Origin: Psychrobacter sp. MF31
GTDB taxonomy: Bacteria; Pseudomonadota; Gammaproteobacteria; Pseudomonadales; Moraxellaceae
DNA: 64,000 nucleotides
NCBI RefSeq assembly: GCF_012847335.1
Contig: NZ_JABBDX010000001.1
Location: forward strand, 496,001-560,000
Direction: 5' to 3'
Shown here: piece after piece, positions 38,638-47,430 of the stretch
How the letters are laid out: the number at the start of each line of letters is the position of its first letter
Numbering within the stretch: position 1 is the first letter of the stretch
Position numbers and translations under genes: made by a program
The notes under the pieces: generated by a model
Seen by the model: only the letters and a program-made list of their open reading frames with translations
What the model was told of the DNA's origin: nothing
The model's database searches: none

Positions 38638-39255
38638 TTACTCACTCGGGTCAGAACCGGGCGGATTGCTGTGACGAAGCTGCGCCACATCCTCAGCGGT
38701 TACTTTATCTTTATAAGGGTTAAGCGTGCTATGAACGTACTGAGTCACCGCCGCCATTTGTTCATCGTCCATCATCATGTGAAACGACGGCATCCCGCGA
38801 AAGCCATTGATTAAAATATCGATGATATAGTATTTGGATTCCATTTTGCTGTTACTGGCAAGCGGTGGGTAATAGCCTGCGCCAATTGCGCCCTCGCCTT
38901 TATGCATATGACAGCCCGCGCAAGAGTCATGAAACAGCTTTTCGCCATTGGTGGTGACAAAAGCATTTTTACCTTCAAATTTGGCTTCCCATTTTTTAAG
39001 ACTTGGGTCATTTTTCATGTCAGGCAATTGACTGTCATCAACAATATTACGATTTTTATCGCGAAGCTCGTCTCGGCTCATATAAACTGCGCCCCAAGCG
39101 CCATTGTTGCGGCTGGTTTCATTGCTCACCGTTTCTGGGGCGTCGTGATAAGCAGCAATCGTCGGCTGGTCTTTGTCGGAGGCGCTGCAACCTGAAAATA
39201 GCGCAGCGCTGACTATCAGCGGGGTTAAAAGGGCTTTGGGCGTCATAATGGTCAT
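38638..39255 (-). CDS. Monohaem c-type cytochrome lipoprotein
   Basis: A 205-residue exported protein. The N terminus has a hydrophobic signal with lipobox-like AALFSGC. One haem-binding site CAGCH sits near residue 114, and the likely axial Met lies in FRGMPSF. The cytochrome c fold spans about 95-180. It is the last gene of the group with the flavin oxidase and the trihaem cytochrome, so it may be the first electron acceptor of the oxidase or a carrier to the terminal oxidase. The partner role is inferred from gene order. Confidence 0.82.
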   Translation of the reverse strand: MTIMTPKALLTPLIVSAALFSGCSASDKDQPTIAAYHDAPETVSNETSRNNGAWGAVYMSRDELRDKNRNIVDDSQLPDMKNDPSLKKWEAKFEGKNAFVTTNGEKLFHDSCAGCHMHKGEGAIGAGYYPPLASNSKMESKYYIIDILINGFRGMPSFHMMMDDEQMAAVTQYVHSTLNPYKDKVTAEDVAQLRHSNPPGSDPSE

Positions 39256-39294
39256 GATTACCTCGATATTGTAATACTTATTACTGAGTATAAT

Positions 39295-40896
39295 TTATGC
39301 CTGCAATTTTACTTTTTGGTGCAAGCGCTTGGCGGCGTCCATTCCGGATAATATCGCCCCTTCCTGCCATGCCGGAATATGTGAGCAGTGCTCCCCTGCC
39401 AAAATAATCCGGTTATCAATACTGCAAAGTGTGTCGTAATACTGCTCACGGCTTGACTCGCTCCAAATGCCATAGCAGCCAAGCGTCCACGGAATTCGGT
39501 GCCAAACGACCGACGTTCCTGCGCGAAACTCTTTTGGGTACTGCGGGTGGATATATTTACCGTAAGCCAATGCCACATTGATACGCTCTTGCGGCGTTAA
39601 CGTGTTAAATTTATAAGAGGTTGCCCCAAACCCGTAAGCGCCAAGGAGCACACCGCTACCGCTGCTAAAAAAGTTCTCTGACGGGTAAGAAATCTGAGTG
39701 ATCGGCATATCGGTGTAAGTCACGCCGCCATAAATCCACTCGTCTTCCTCCCAAAATCGGCGCTTAAACTCAAGTCCCACTTTAAAAGAGGTATCATAAG
39801 GCACAGCCGCCATCGCTTGCTTCATGGATTTTGACACGTTGATATCAAGCTGAGTCAAGACGGTCAGCGGAATATTGCAAACGCACCAATCGGCGCGGAT
39901 ACGCTTTGGCACGCCATTTGGGTCGTTGCTATCGACATAATCGACGGTCACGCCGCTGTCATCTTGATGGATTTTGGTGACTTTGGCATTAAATTCAATA
40001 AGATCTTGGCATTCACGGGTAAAGGCGTCGCCAATTTTGCCCATGCCGCCAACAGGTTGAAACATCGTTGGCAAATGCTCATGAAGGTGATAGTTCTCAT
40101 AAAGGTCAGCCCACATTCCGGAGTTTAATATCTCCTCGGGCGGCAACGGCTGAGACGGTCTTGGGTCCGGCATCAAGCCGCCGCCAGGATAGACGCTATA
40201 GCCGCGATATTTACTTAACGCATGGCTTTTGACATAGCGGTAATCCTTATCAAGCGTACCCCAACCTTTTAAGCCCTCAAGCAGCTTTTCTTTGTCCTCG
40301 CTATTGACGGAGCGATCAAGGCTGCCAACATTCACGGCTTTGGACAAAAGCTCAGCAACATAGCCTTGCATATCAGCTTTGACATCACCTAAACGCTGAG
40401 GGACACCGCCAAAATAGTTAGAGCGGTGTAAATAAGCGCGGTCATTGGTTTGGATGAAGGGCTGAAGTTCAACGCCAAATTTTTTGCAATAATGAAACAC
40501 GGCGTAATGATGGCTTGGCAGCCGCCAAGGCCCCCCGTTTAAATAGTTGCCTTCTTCAAAGTTGCAAGTGACGCGACCGCCACCAAGTTCGGTATAGTCG
40601 CCACCGCTGTTAATCGTCCAACTACGACCACCGCCGCGATTTTGAAACTCAAGCACTTTCACGTTGTAGCCGGCTTTGCGAAGCTCATAAGCTGCCGTTA
40701 AGCCGCCAAGCCCTGCCCCCAAAATAATGATACTTGCGCCTTCTGGCGCGCCTGTTAAATTGAGCTCTTGATTAAAGGTCGATTCGGACGCAAATCCAAG
40801 CGTGGTCATCGCCTGATACATGGCAGTCGCGCCTGCCGTTTTGCCAATCATCGAGAGCAGTTGCCGGCGGGTGGGCGATTGAAGCGTGTCTTTCAT
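39295..40896 (-). CDS. Tat-exported flavin amine oxidase/dehydrogenase
   Basis: A 533-residue FAD enzyme. The start at 40896 is preferred to one seven codons upstream because AAGGAC precedes it. The N-terminal SPTRRQLLSMIG is a twin-arginine export signal. FAD-binding motifs are GAGLGGLTAAYEL near residue 60, GGRSWT and the C-terminal LAGEHCSHIPAWQEGAI that contacts the flavin. The fold is that of monoamine oxidases and L-amino-acid oxidases. Between two cytochrome c genes and exported folded, it most likely passes electrons to cytochrome c rather than O2, as shown for nicotine oxidoreductase NicA2. The amine substrate is unknown. Confidence 0.82.
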   Translation of the reverse strand: MKDTLQSPTRRQLLSMIGKTAGATAMYQAMTTLGFASESTFNQELNLTGAPEGASIIILGAGLGGLTAAYELRKAGYNVKVLEFQNRGGGRSWTINSGGDYTELGGGRVTCNFEEGNYLNGGPWRLPSHHYAVFHYCKKFGVELQPFIQTNDRAYLHRSNYFGGVPQRLGDVKADMQGYVAELLSKAVNVGSLDRSVNSEDKEKLLEGLKGWGTLDKDYRYVKSHALSKYRGYSVYPGGGLMPDPRPSQPLPPEEILNSGMWADLYENYHLHEHLPTMFQPVGGMGKIGDAFTRECQDLIEFNAKVTKIHQDDSGVTVDYVDSNDPNGVPKRIRADWCVCNIPLTVLTQLDINVSKSMKQAMAAVPYDTSFKVGLEFKRRFWEEDEWIYGGVTYTDMPITQISYPSENFFSSGSGVLLGAYGFGATSYKFNTLTPQERINVALAYGKYIHPQYPKEFRAGTSVVWHRIPWTLGCYGIWSESSREQYYDTLCSIDNRIILAGEHCSHIPAWQEGAILSGMDAAKRLHQKVKLQA

Positions 40897-40936
40897 AATG
40901 GTGTCCTTATTTAGCAATCAGCGGTTTGATGGCACA

Positions 40937-42364
40937 TTAAACGCGGCGTGATCGCAAAAGCCGCCAAATAATAAATCCAATAATCAAAATAACAGCAATA
41001 ATGCCAAGTGCCGCTAAAATCCCTGCATATTTAATCAAAAAAGGCTGATCAGGCTTAGCGGTTAGCACTCGCTCAACCTCTGCTGCGCTCACCTTACTGT
41101 CTTGAATACCACCAAAATTGACCCGAACGTAATTGGTAATCCCTGCAATTTGCGCCGCATTTAGATCTTTTGCAAACCCTGGCATACTTGGGCTGGTATT
41201 ACTTGCGCCATCGATGCCGTGGGCAATGATATTAATGAGCATATCAGGGCGGTCACGGCGGATGCTGGTAAGTCCCACGATTGGCGCATATTTGGCATCT
41301 GGTTGAGCGTAGCCATTAACCCCATGACAGCTGCCACAAGCGGCTAAATAAAGCGCTTTTGGTGAGTCACTGCTGCCCGCGCTTTCTTTGGCACGTTGAA
41401 GCACGTCTTTTTGAGCAATCAAATCATGAGTGATAGAAGCGTTAAGCGGCTTAACAAAGTTATGATCAGCAACTTGACGGACTTTATCGTCAGTTTTAAT
41501 GGTGGGAACAGATTTTAAATAGTTAGCAATAGCGCCCAAGTCCTTATCGGTTAAGTAGCGCGTGCTGTGAGCCACCGCCTCGCCCATCGGACCTCCGGCG
41601 TAAGCACGACCATCAAGCTCGCCAGTTCGTAAAAAGGTGACAATGTCTGACTCGCTCCAAGTACCAATACCGCTGTCTTTATCCGGCGTGATATTGGGCG
41701 CAAACCAATTACCAAGTGGCGCGCCAGCAAGATATTTTTGGGTATCCGCGCCCATCGTGCTGTTTCTTGGGGTATGACACGTGCCGCAATGCTCTAAGTG
41801 ATCGACCAAATATTGACCGCGTTTTTGCGTGGCGGTTAGGTTTTTAGGCGGCATGGTTTCTTTTAAATTGATGACGTTCCAACCGATCATCAAACTTCTA
41901 ATATTAAAAGGAAATGGCAATTTAGTTTTGTATTCAGGCGGCGCGTCAACCGGCTCAACCGTTTGCAGATAAGCAAATAACGCATCGATATCTTCATCGG
42001 TCATACCTTGATAATCTGAATAAGGCATTGCCGGATATAACCAATGCGTTGGCGCACGACCTTCTTTTAATACCTTTTCAAGATCGCGTTTGGTATAATT
42101 GCCGATGCCATAACGCTTTGATGGCGTAATGTTGGTGGCGTAGATATCACCCATCGGCGTGGCAATTGGCGATCCGCCTTTATAATCTTCGCCGTGACAT
42201 GCCATACAGTCAGCAGCGCGCGCGATATAAGCGCCTTTGTTGACCAAATCGCTGTTCGCGGGGCTGACATTGGGAAGGCTAATCCCTTCAGCCATTGAAG
42301 CTCCTGAGGTTCCGATCGCAATCGCGGTCAACATCACGGAAAGTGGCTTTAAAGTTGGCTTCAT
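40937..42364 (-). CDS. Trihaem membrane-bound cytochrome c (dehydrogenase cytochrome-subunit type)
   Basis: A 475-residue protein with signal peptide (ending SMAEG), three haem-c sites (CMACH, CGTCH, CGSCH) spaced through three cytochrome domains, and a C-terminal membrane helix (about 445-467) followed by RLLRSRRV. This architecture is that of the cytochrome subunit of membrane-bound alcohol, gluconate and related dehydrogenases, which hands electrons to ubiquinone. Here the dehydrogenase encoded next to it is a flavin amine oxidase. First gene of the three-gene group. Confidence 0.88.
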   Translation of the reverse strand: MKPTLKPLSVMLTAIAIGTSGASMAEGISLPNVSPANSDLVNKGAYIARAADCMACHGEDYKGGSPIATPMGDIYATNITPSKRYGIGNYTKRDLEKVLKEGRAPTHWLYPAMPYSDYQGMTDEDIDALFAYLQTVEPVDAPPEYKTKLPFPFNIRSLMIGWNVINLKETMPPKNLTATQKRGQYLVDHLEHCGTCHTPRNSTMGADTQKYLAGAPLGNWFAPNITPDKDSGIGTWSESDIVTFLRTGELDGRAYAGGPMGEAVAHSTRYLTDKDLGAIANYLKSVPTIKTDDKVRQVADHNFVKPLNASITHDLIAQKDVLQRAKESAGSSDSPKALYLAACGSCHGVNGYAQPDAKYAPIVGLTSIRRDRPDMLINIIAHGIDGASNTSPSMPGFAKDLNAAQIAGITNYVRVNFGGIQDSKVSAAEVERVLTAKPDQPFLIKYAGILAALGIIAVILIIGFIIWRLLRSRRV

Positions 42365-42762
42365 AATATCCTCATGTAGCTGTCATGAATCAAGGATTCC
42401 ATCCTAATGGCGTTTAATTAGAATAAAACTATTTCGCAACTCTTGCTTGATTGCTAACTTTTCTCTCTCAATTATTTACAAAAGTAAATACTCTTACTCA
42501 AAAACTTATAACTTGTTTAAATATCAATATATTTAATAAAATAATGTTTTTTTAGAGAAAAAATTAAACCAAATCAATCATTAAAATTTTGAAAAACTAT
42601 CAGTCCCTTGATTTGAGTGGCACAAGCGCTAATTGGTTCGGTTTGAGGCAGTTACACAGTTATTACATTAAGCACTTTATTTTAATTTCCACTATTTGAA
42701 AGAAAAGCTTACTTTTAGCGTTGTTTACTTGGATTTGACGCAATAATTTTAGAGGTTAGGTT
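42365..42762. other. AT-rich intergenic region
   Basis: About 400 bp between the divergent trihaem cytochrome gene and the small lipoprotein gene. Strongly AT-rich at 42420-42600 and likely to hold promoters for both. No repeat, RNA or gene recognised. Confidence 0.5.
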
Positions 42763-42891
42763 ATGAAAAACGCCATGCTAGCGCTGAGCTTGATAGCGAC
42801 TTTAACAGTATCAGGATGCCAATCGATCCAATTTGTAGACAGCCCCATTCCGGTAACCGCCGATTTCAATCAGCACTTAATCAAAGACTAA
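42763..42891 (+). CDS. Tiny lipoprotein, 42 residues
   Basis: The ATG follows AGAGGTTAGG. The product starts MKNAMLALSLIATLTVSGC, a lipoprotein signal with lipobox V-S-G-C (Cys19), leaving a mature peptide of only 24 residues with FVDSPIPVTADF. A clear terminator comes 3 nt after the stop, so this is a self-contained transcription unit. It resembles in size other small enterobacterial-type outer-membrane lipoproteins but no family is recognised. Confidence 0.6.
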   Translation: MKNAMLALSLIATLTVSGCQSIQFVDSPIPVTADFNQHLIKD

Positions 42892-42893
42892 AA

Positions 42894-42921
42894 AAAAGCA
42901 GCCTGACGATTGGCTGCTTTT
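42894..42921 (+). terminator. Terminator after the tiny lipoprotein gene
   Basis: A 10-bp perfect stem AAAAGCAGCC/GGCTGCTTTT with an 8-nt loop; usable in both directions, also serving the convergent flavodoxin gene. Confidence 0.85.
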
Positions 42922-42939
42922 AAAGGCTCAAATTTTAAA

Positions 42940-43533
42940 TCAATTTGGCGATTTTGGCTGATGTTTAAGGATCGTTTTTGCCAGATGATCACCAAACCAA
43001 ATCGCGGTATTGATATCGCCTTTATTGGGTGACTCCTCGGGCGGCGCGTCAAGCGATTGCGTCATGAGTCCTAAAAAGCTCGACAATCGGTTTAAATCCT
43101 CGTCCCCGTGACCGGTTGGCATCAACGGCATGCCAATCCAGTTCATGCCATGCTGCATGGCGTAAAGGCAAATTTGCTGAAGTACGGCAAGTTTATCACC
43201 GCTCAATCCGCCTGAGTTGGCAAATCCTGCCGCCCACTTGCCCTCCCACTGGCGGTGATACCAGCGCTTGGACGTTTCATCCATAAAGGTTTTAAATTCT
43301 GCCGTGACGCTTCCCATATAAACGGCGCTACCAAACACGAGCAAATCAGCGGCATCCAAAAATTCCCAATCAACCTTGTGAACATCCACGGCTTTGACGC
43401 AATCTTTGGCAAGCTGATTTTGCGCGCCCATCACCACCGCTTCTGCCACGCGCTTGGTATGACCATAATTGCTGTGGTAAATGACGGCAATGCGCAAATC
43501 AGAGGGCAAGTTATCGTTTGGTGTCATGGTCAA
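42940..43533 (-). CDS. Flavodoxin-family (WrbA-like) protein
   Basis: A 197-residue cytoplasmic protein with an FMN phosphate-binding loop HSNYGHTKRVAE near residue 20, the FGSAVYMGSVTAEFKTFMD segment and AAGFANSGGLSGDK, all typical of WrbA-like NAD(P)H:quinone oxidoreductases and flavodoxin-fold proteins. It probably reduces quinones by two electrons. Monocistronic, ending at a shared terminator. An alternative start lies two codons downstream. Confidence 0.8.
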   Translation of the reverse strand: MTMTPNDNLPSDLRIAVIYHSNYGHTKRVAEAVVMGAQNQLAKDCVKAVDVHKVDWEFLDAADLLVFGSAVYMGSVTAEFKTFMDETSKRWYHRQWEGKWAAGFANSGGLSGDKLAVLQQICLYAMQHGMNWIGMPLMPTGHGDEDLNRLSSFLGLMTQSLDAPPEESPNKGDINTAIWFGDHLAKTILKHQPKSPN

Positions 43534-43592
43534 GACTCAAATTAAGGTTAAAAACTATAGGTTAACTATCATGAGGATTAAAAAAGTTATTT

Positions 43593-44456
43593 TCAATCGT
43601 GGCGAACAATCACCAGCGCCATTCGTCCGGTTGCGCTTTGATGTTGATGCGACTGCCTACGGTAAGAATAAAATTTCGCATCGCCATAACTACAAGCGTT
43701 TGCCATTGATTGAACGCGAATACCTTGCGCCGTTAGTTGGTCAAAGGCAAGCTTTGGCAGATTAATAAATACTTTATCGGTTCTAGATTTTTTAGCATAA
43801 CGATCATCAAAATCTGCTAAATTAGGCTGCGCTACCAACTGCTCATTTTGGCAAGCTAACTTTAATTGGGCTAAAACCTCACTGCCAACTTCATAATTGT
43901 CTTGGCTAATAGCCACCCCAATCCAAGCGATAATTGGCGTATCGCTCAATTGCTTCACCGTCTCTTTGATGACGCCGCAAGCCAAACCTTGCCAGCCAGC
44001 ATGGATTGCCGCAATTTTGTTTGATTCCGGCTGATAAAGCACAATGGGAACGCAATCGGCAGTCATAATAGCAAGACCGGTGCCCGCCTCATCACTGATT
44101 TGAGCGTCCGCATTTGGCGGTATCATGCCAAGATGAGATGTTTTCACTTGAAACACCTGATTGCCGTGAACTTGATTGAGCCAAAATAGCTGATTAATCA
44201 AAGGCTGGTTATTTTTATTAAGCGTTTGGTTTATGGCGGCAAGCAATTGCATTCGGTTAGCAAGCACCGAGGTTGGGTCATCATTGACATGAAGACCTAA
44301 ATTAAAATCGCCGTAACTTGTGCTTGATTCAGTATCAACATCGGCATTTTTAAACGATACCTCGGTAAAGGCAGCCGTTTGGAAAACACTGACCTTATCC
44401 AGCTTTTCAATCAAAGTTATGGGAAGTTTGGACTGCTCAAATACGGTTGATGCCAT
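43593..44456 (-). CDS. pgeF: Peptidoglycan editing factor PgeF (YfiH, DUF152)
   Basis: A 287-residue cytoplasmic protein of the multicopper-polyphenol-oxidase-like DUF152 family. Seen are LNQVHGNQV, the zinc-site region TADCVPIVL with Asp-Cys, IAAIHAGWQGLA with the conserved His, and the late YRRQSHQHQSATGRMA. Reported activities include adenosine deaminase/phosphorylase in some members and removal of wrongly incorporated serine in muropeptides (PgeF in E. coli). It lies downstream of rluD as in many gammaproteobacteria. Confidence 0.9.
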   Translation of the reverse strand: MASTVFEQSKLPITLIEKLDKVSVFQTAAFTEVSFKNADVDTESSTSYGDFNLGLHVNDDPTSVLANRMQLLAAINQTLNKNNQPLINQLFWLNQVHGNQVFQVKTSHLGMIPPNADAQISDEAGTGLAIMTADCVPIVLYQPESNKIAAIHAGWQGLACGVIKETVKQLSDTPIIAWIGVAISQDNYEVGSEVLAQLKLACQNEQLVAQPNLADFDDRYAKKSRTDKVFINLPKLAFDQLTAQGIRVQSMANACSYGDAKFYSYRRQSHQHQSATGRMALVIVRHD

Positions 44457-44507
44457 AATTTTGCCTTATTTTTTATTTAATTTTTATTATGGTTTTTATT
44501 TAGCCAT

Positions 44508-45638
44508 TTATTCCCCAATATCGCCCTTTAATACGTCAATAAGCTGCTGCATATCGTCCGGCAATGGCGCTTGAACTTCAATGTCCTCGCCGGTGAGCGG
44601 ATGAACAAAGCCAAGCTCATAAGCATGAAGCGCTTGCCTTGGAAATTTTTCGATAAAACTGCGCTGAAATGGGCTAAGCCCTGCTCGCAATTGCCGGCGG
44701 CTGCCATAAACGCGGTCGCCGACCAGCGGATGACCCAAATGGCTTAAATGAACACGGATTTGATGCGTTCGCCCTGTTTCAAGTGCCACGTCAAGCAAGC
44801 AATAATTGTCGTTTAATGCGCTAATGCCAATTAAATGGGTGACCGCATCGCGACCTTGACTGGTCACTGCCATTTTGGTGCGCTGATTGCGGTTGCGACC
44901 GATGGGCCCATCAATCGTTCGATGCCGCTGCAAACTTTGAGCGTCCCCTGCCACCACGCATTGATAATGGCGATAAACCGCTTTGTCTTTTAGCTGATCG
45001 GTCAAGTCCATTTGCGCGGCTTTGGTTTTGGCAACGATAAGCAGCCCTGAGGTGTCTTTGTCAATTCGATGAACCAGCCCTGCTCGCGGCAGATGCTTTT
45101 GGTTTGGAAAATGAAACAGCAGCGCGTTAACGAGTGTTCCGGTCATGTTTCCAGCGCCGGGGTGAACGACCATGCCAACGGGTTTGTTAATCACAATCAC
45201 CGCGTCATCTTCAAAGACAATATCAAGGGCGATGTCTTCAGGCAAATCCGTGCCGTGCTGCTCAAGGGTGGCAACAAGGGTGAGCTCATCGCCTGATTTG
45301 CAGCGGTATTTGGGCTTTTGCGGCGCGCCATTACAGCAAAGCTTGCCATCATTAATAAAATCTTGAAGCTGCGCTCGGGAAAAATCAGCAAATGCAATTG
45401 CGGCAACTTTATCAAGTCGAAGCCCTGCCTCGGCATCAGTTACCGTATGCGATAAGTCAATATCTTGATTAAAGTTATCATTGTCGCGCTCAACTGCAAA
45501 AACGCCGTCATCGTCAAAGGCGCCCTCATCAAACGCATCATTATCAACCTCTTCATCACATCCCAAATCATCGCTGATCAAATTTTCAAAGTCAGCATTT
45601 ACAGCAGATGGTTGAGCAGGAGCAGATAAAGAAGTCAT
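44508..45638 (-). CDS. rluD: 23S rRNA pseudouridine synthase RluD
   Basis: A 376-residue enzyme that makes pseudouridines in helix 69 of 23S rRNA. An S4-like RNA-binding domain (about 55-110) precedes the catalytic domain with HRIDKDTSGLLIVAKT (catalytic Asp in HRIDKDTSG), and RTHQIRVHLSHLGHPLVGD near the end. The first ~55 residues form an acidic extension rich in Asp/Glu not found in E. coli RluD. It is divergent from bamD, a conserved arrangement, and precedes pgeF. Confidence 0.94.
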   Translation of the reverse strand: MTSLSAPAQPSAVNADFENLISDDLGCDEEVDNDAFDEGAFDDDGVFAVERDNDNFNQDIDLSHTVTDAEAGLRLDKVAAIAFADFSRAQLQDFINDGKLCCNGAPQKPKYRCKSGDELTLVATLEQHGTDLPEDIALDIVFEDDAVIVINKPVGMVVHPGAGNMTGTLVNALLFHFPNQKHLPRAGLVHRIDKDTSGLLIVAKTKAAQMDLTDQLKDKAVYRHYQCVVAGDAQSLQRHRTIDGPIGRNRNQRTKMAVTSQGRDAVTHLIGISALNDNYCLLDVALETGRTHQIRVHLSHLGHPLVGDRVYGSRRQLRAGLSPFQRSFIEKFPRQALHAYELGFVHPLTGEDIEVQAPLPDDMQQLIDVLKGDIGE

Positions 45639-45994
45639 GGCGGTATCATCAAATAATAAGTCAAGCGCTAGTTTAGCATGACCGTCATCAAAGCCCTAGT
45701 CCCTGTGGTGCGCCGTTATCTTTTTGATTGCTATTGAGCTACTTTTTTAGTTTTCATTGTTTAACCAGTTGCCTTTTTATTTTTTAACTTAATTATTGCG
45801 CGTCGGTTGCTTCGTGTATATTTGTTCCCAAATTGCGATTTTGCTACCCCAAACAGGCATAGGTCATGCTAAACTGTCACGGCTAATTTTACCCCAATTC
45901 AATTCTAACTGATTATTTCTCAAAAGTGATCTAAAACCGATTTGTTGCTAAGTGATGGCGACAAGGCTTCGGTCTGTTTTTCGGAGAAGACGTT
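45639..45994. other. Divergent regulatory region rluD-bamD
   Basis: About 355 bp. The bamD side has an extended -10-like TGCTAAACT near 45875 but no clear -35 box. A GGAG ribosome-binding site precedes bamD. Nothing else recognised. Confidence 0.45.
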
Positions 45995-47188
45995 ATGCGC
46001 GCTGGCACCTCGATGTTAAAACTATCCTCAATTACCCTGATTGCGTTGAGTGTCAGCTTAACCGGCTGTCAGACGTTTAAAAATTTGACCAATAAAAAAG
46101 AAGATGCCGTCGAAAAAGCTGAAAAATCAGAAGAAGCCTACTACCGTGATGCCATAGCTCAAATTGATAAAGGCAGATTTACCCAAGCGGTTGAAGATTT
46201 AACCAACTTGCGCACCTTTTATCCCACGGGCGAATTTGCTGAGCAAGCGCTTTTGGACATGATGTTCGCGCAATACCAAAGCGGCAAATATGAGATGGCA
46301 GCGGCAAGCGCGGAGCAATTTATCCGCCTTTATCCCTCAAACCCGCAAGTCAGCTACGCTTATTACGTTCGCGGCGTTGCCAATATGCAAGGCGGCGCTG
46401 AAGGCATTAAGCTGTTTAAAGTCAACCAAGCTGAGCGCGATACCGCCTATTACCGCTTAGCCTTTGCCAATTTCCAAGAATTAATTAACAAATACCCAAA
46501 CAGCCCTTACGCCCCAGATGCCGCGCAAAGAATGACGTTTATTTACAATCAATTTGCTGAAAGTGAGCTTGCTGCTGCCAATTGGTATATCAAACGCGAT
46601 GCTTATGTTGCTGCGGTTAACCGTGCTAAATGGGTATTTCAATACTATCCATTAAGTGAGTCGGTTCCTGAAGCGATTGCCATTTTGGCGTATAGCCATG
46701 AAAAGCTTGGGCTTAATGACTTGGCAAATGATTATAAAAAGCTGCTACAAATCAACTATCCAAACTGGCTCACCAATGATGGTCGAGTGAAACTTGCCAC
46801 CAAAGCCGACCGCTCTTGGGTTAATAAACTCACCTTTGGTCAGCTTGGTCGCGCCAGCATGAAAGATGACTCCGTGGCAAGCGGTCAATTTACCGGTGCG
46901 ACCAAAACGCAAATGATCCGAACTGCCGCTCAGCTCAGCTTGCCAAATAGCGGTGCGAGTGCTCAAGGTAGCTTGCCGTTTTCAGCTCAGCCGCGCGGCG
47001 GGGTGAATATCGGTCTTGGACTTCCTGAAAGTGCCGCTGAACAAATCACCGGTCAAGGTAGCGCCAGTGACGCCGCTTTTGATGCCGAAGTTGATCCTGA
47101 AGTCACCAACCCCACACGCCGAACCACGCTTCCTGGCAGTAGCCAACTTCAAATTAACCCAAATTCGCCAGCGCCTCGTAGCGAATAA
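45995..47188 (+). CDS. bamD: Outer membrane assembly lipoprotein BamD (ComL)
   Basis: A 397-residue lipoprotein of the BAM complex that folds beta-barrels into the outer membrane. Signal and lipobox L-T-G-C (Cys 26 in SLTGCQTF), then five TPR-like repeats: EEAYYRDAIAQI, GEFAEQALLDMMFAQY, QVSYAYYVRGVAN, SPYAPDAAQRMTFI and ESVPEAIAILAYSH. E. coli BamD is about 245 residues; here about 120 extra C-terminal residues, polar and Ser/Gly/Pro-rich and probably disordered, follow the TPR core. Divergent from rluD as in E. coli. Confidence 0.92.
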   Translation: MRAGTSMLKLSSITLIALSVSLTGCQTFKNLTNKKEDAVEKAEKSEEAYYRDAIAQIDKGRFTQAVEDLTNLRTFYPTGEFAEQALLDMMFAQYQSGKYEMAAASAEQFIRLYPSNPQVSYAYYVRGVANMQGGAEGIKLFKVNQAERDTAYYRLAFANFQELINKYPNSPYAPDAAQRMTFIYNQFAESELAAANWYIKRDAYVAAVNRAKWVFQYYPLSESVPEAIAILAYSHEKLGLNDLANDYKKLLQINYPNWLTNDGRVKLATKADRSWVNKLTFGQLGRASMKDDSVASGQFTGATKTQMIRTAAQLSLPNSGASAQGSLPFSAQPRGGVNIGLGLPESAAEQITGQGSASDAAFDAEVDPEVTNPTRRTTLPGSSQLQINPNSPAPRSE

Positions 47189-47353
47189 ATCAGGCGACTG
47201 AGGTAAATTACAACTGAAAAAATTTCAGCGTTTGGCTTTTTATCGTTAAGGTCAAGCGCGGCATAAGCTTTGCTGCCTTGACTTATTTTTTACGATTGCG
47301 GCTAATATTTAAGCTAAAAAAATTCTTAATAACTGTGCTAGAATAGCAACAAC

Positions 47354-47384
47354 AAGGTCAACCCAAGCAGTTGACCTTTTATTT
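47354..47384 (+). terminator. Probable terminator between bamD and dnaG
   Basis: A 9-bp stem AAGGTCAAC/GTTGACCTT (47354-47362 and 47370-47378) with a 7-nt loop, then TTATTTT. It lies 165 bp after bamD and 47 bp before dnaG. Confidence 0.6.
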
Positions 47385-47430
47385 TCTCTGTTAAAACCAG
47401 TGACCCTCTAAAAGCGACTTTTTTGATTGC

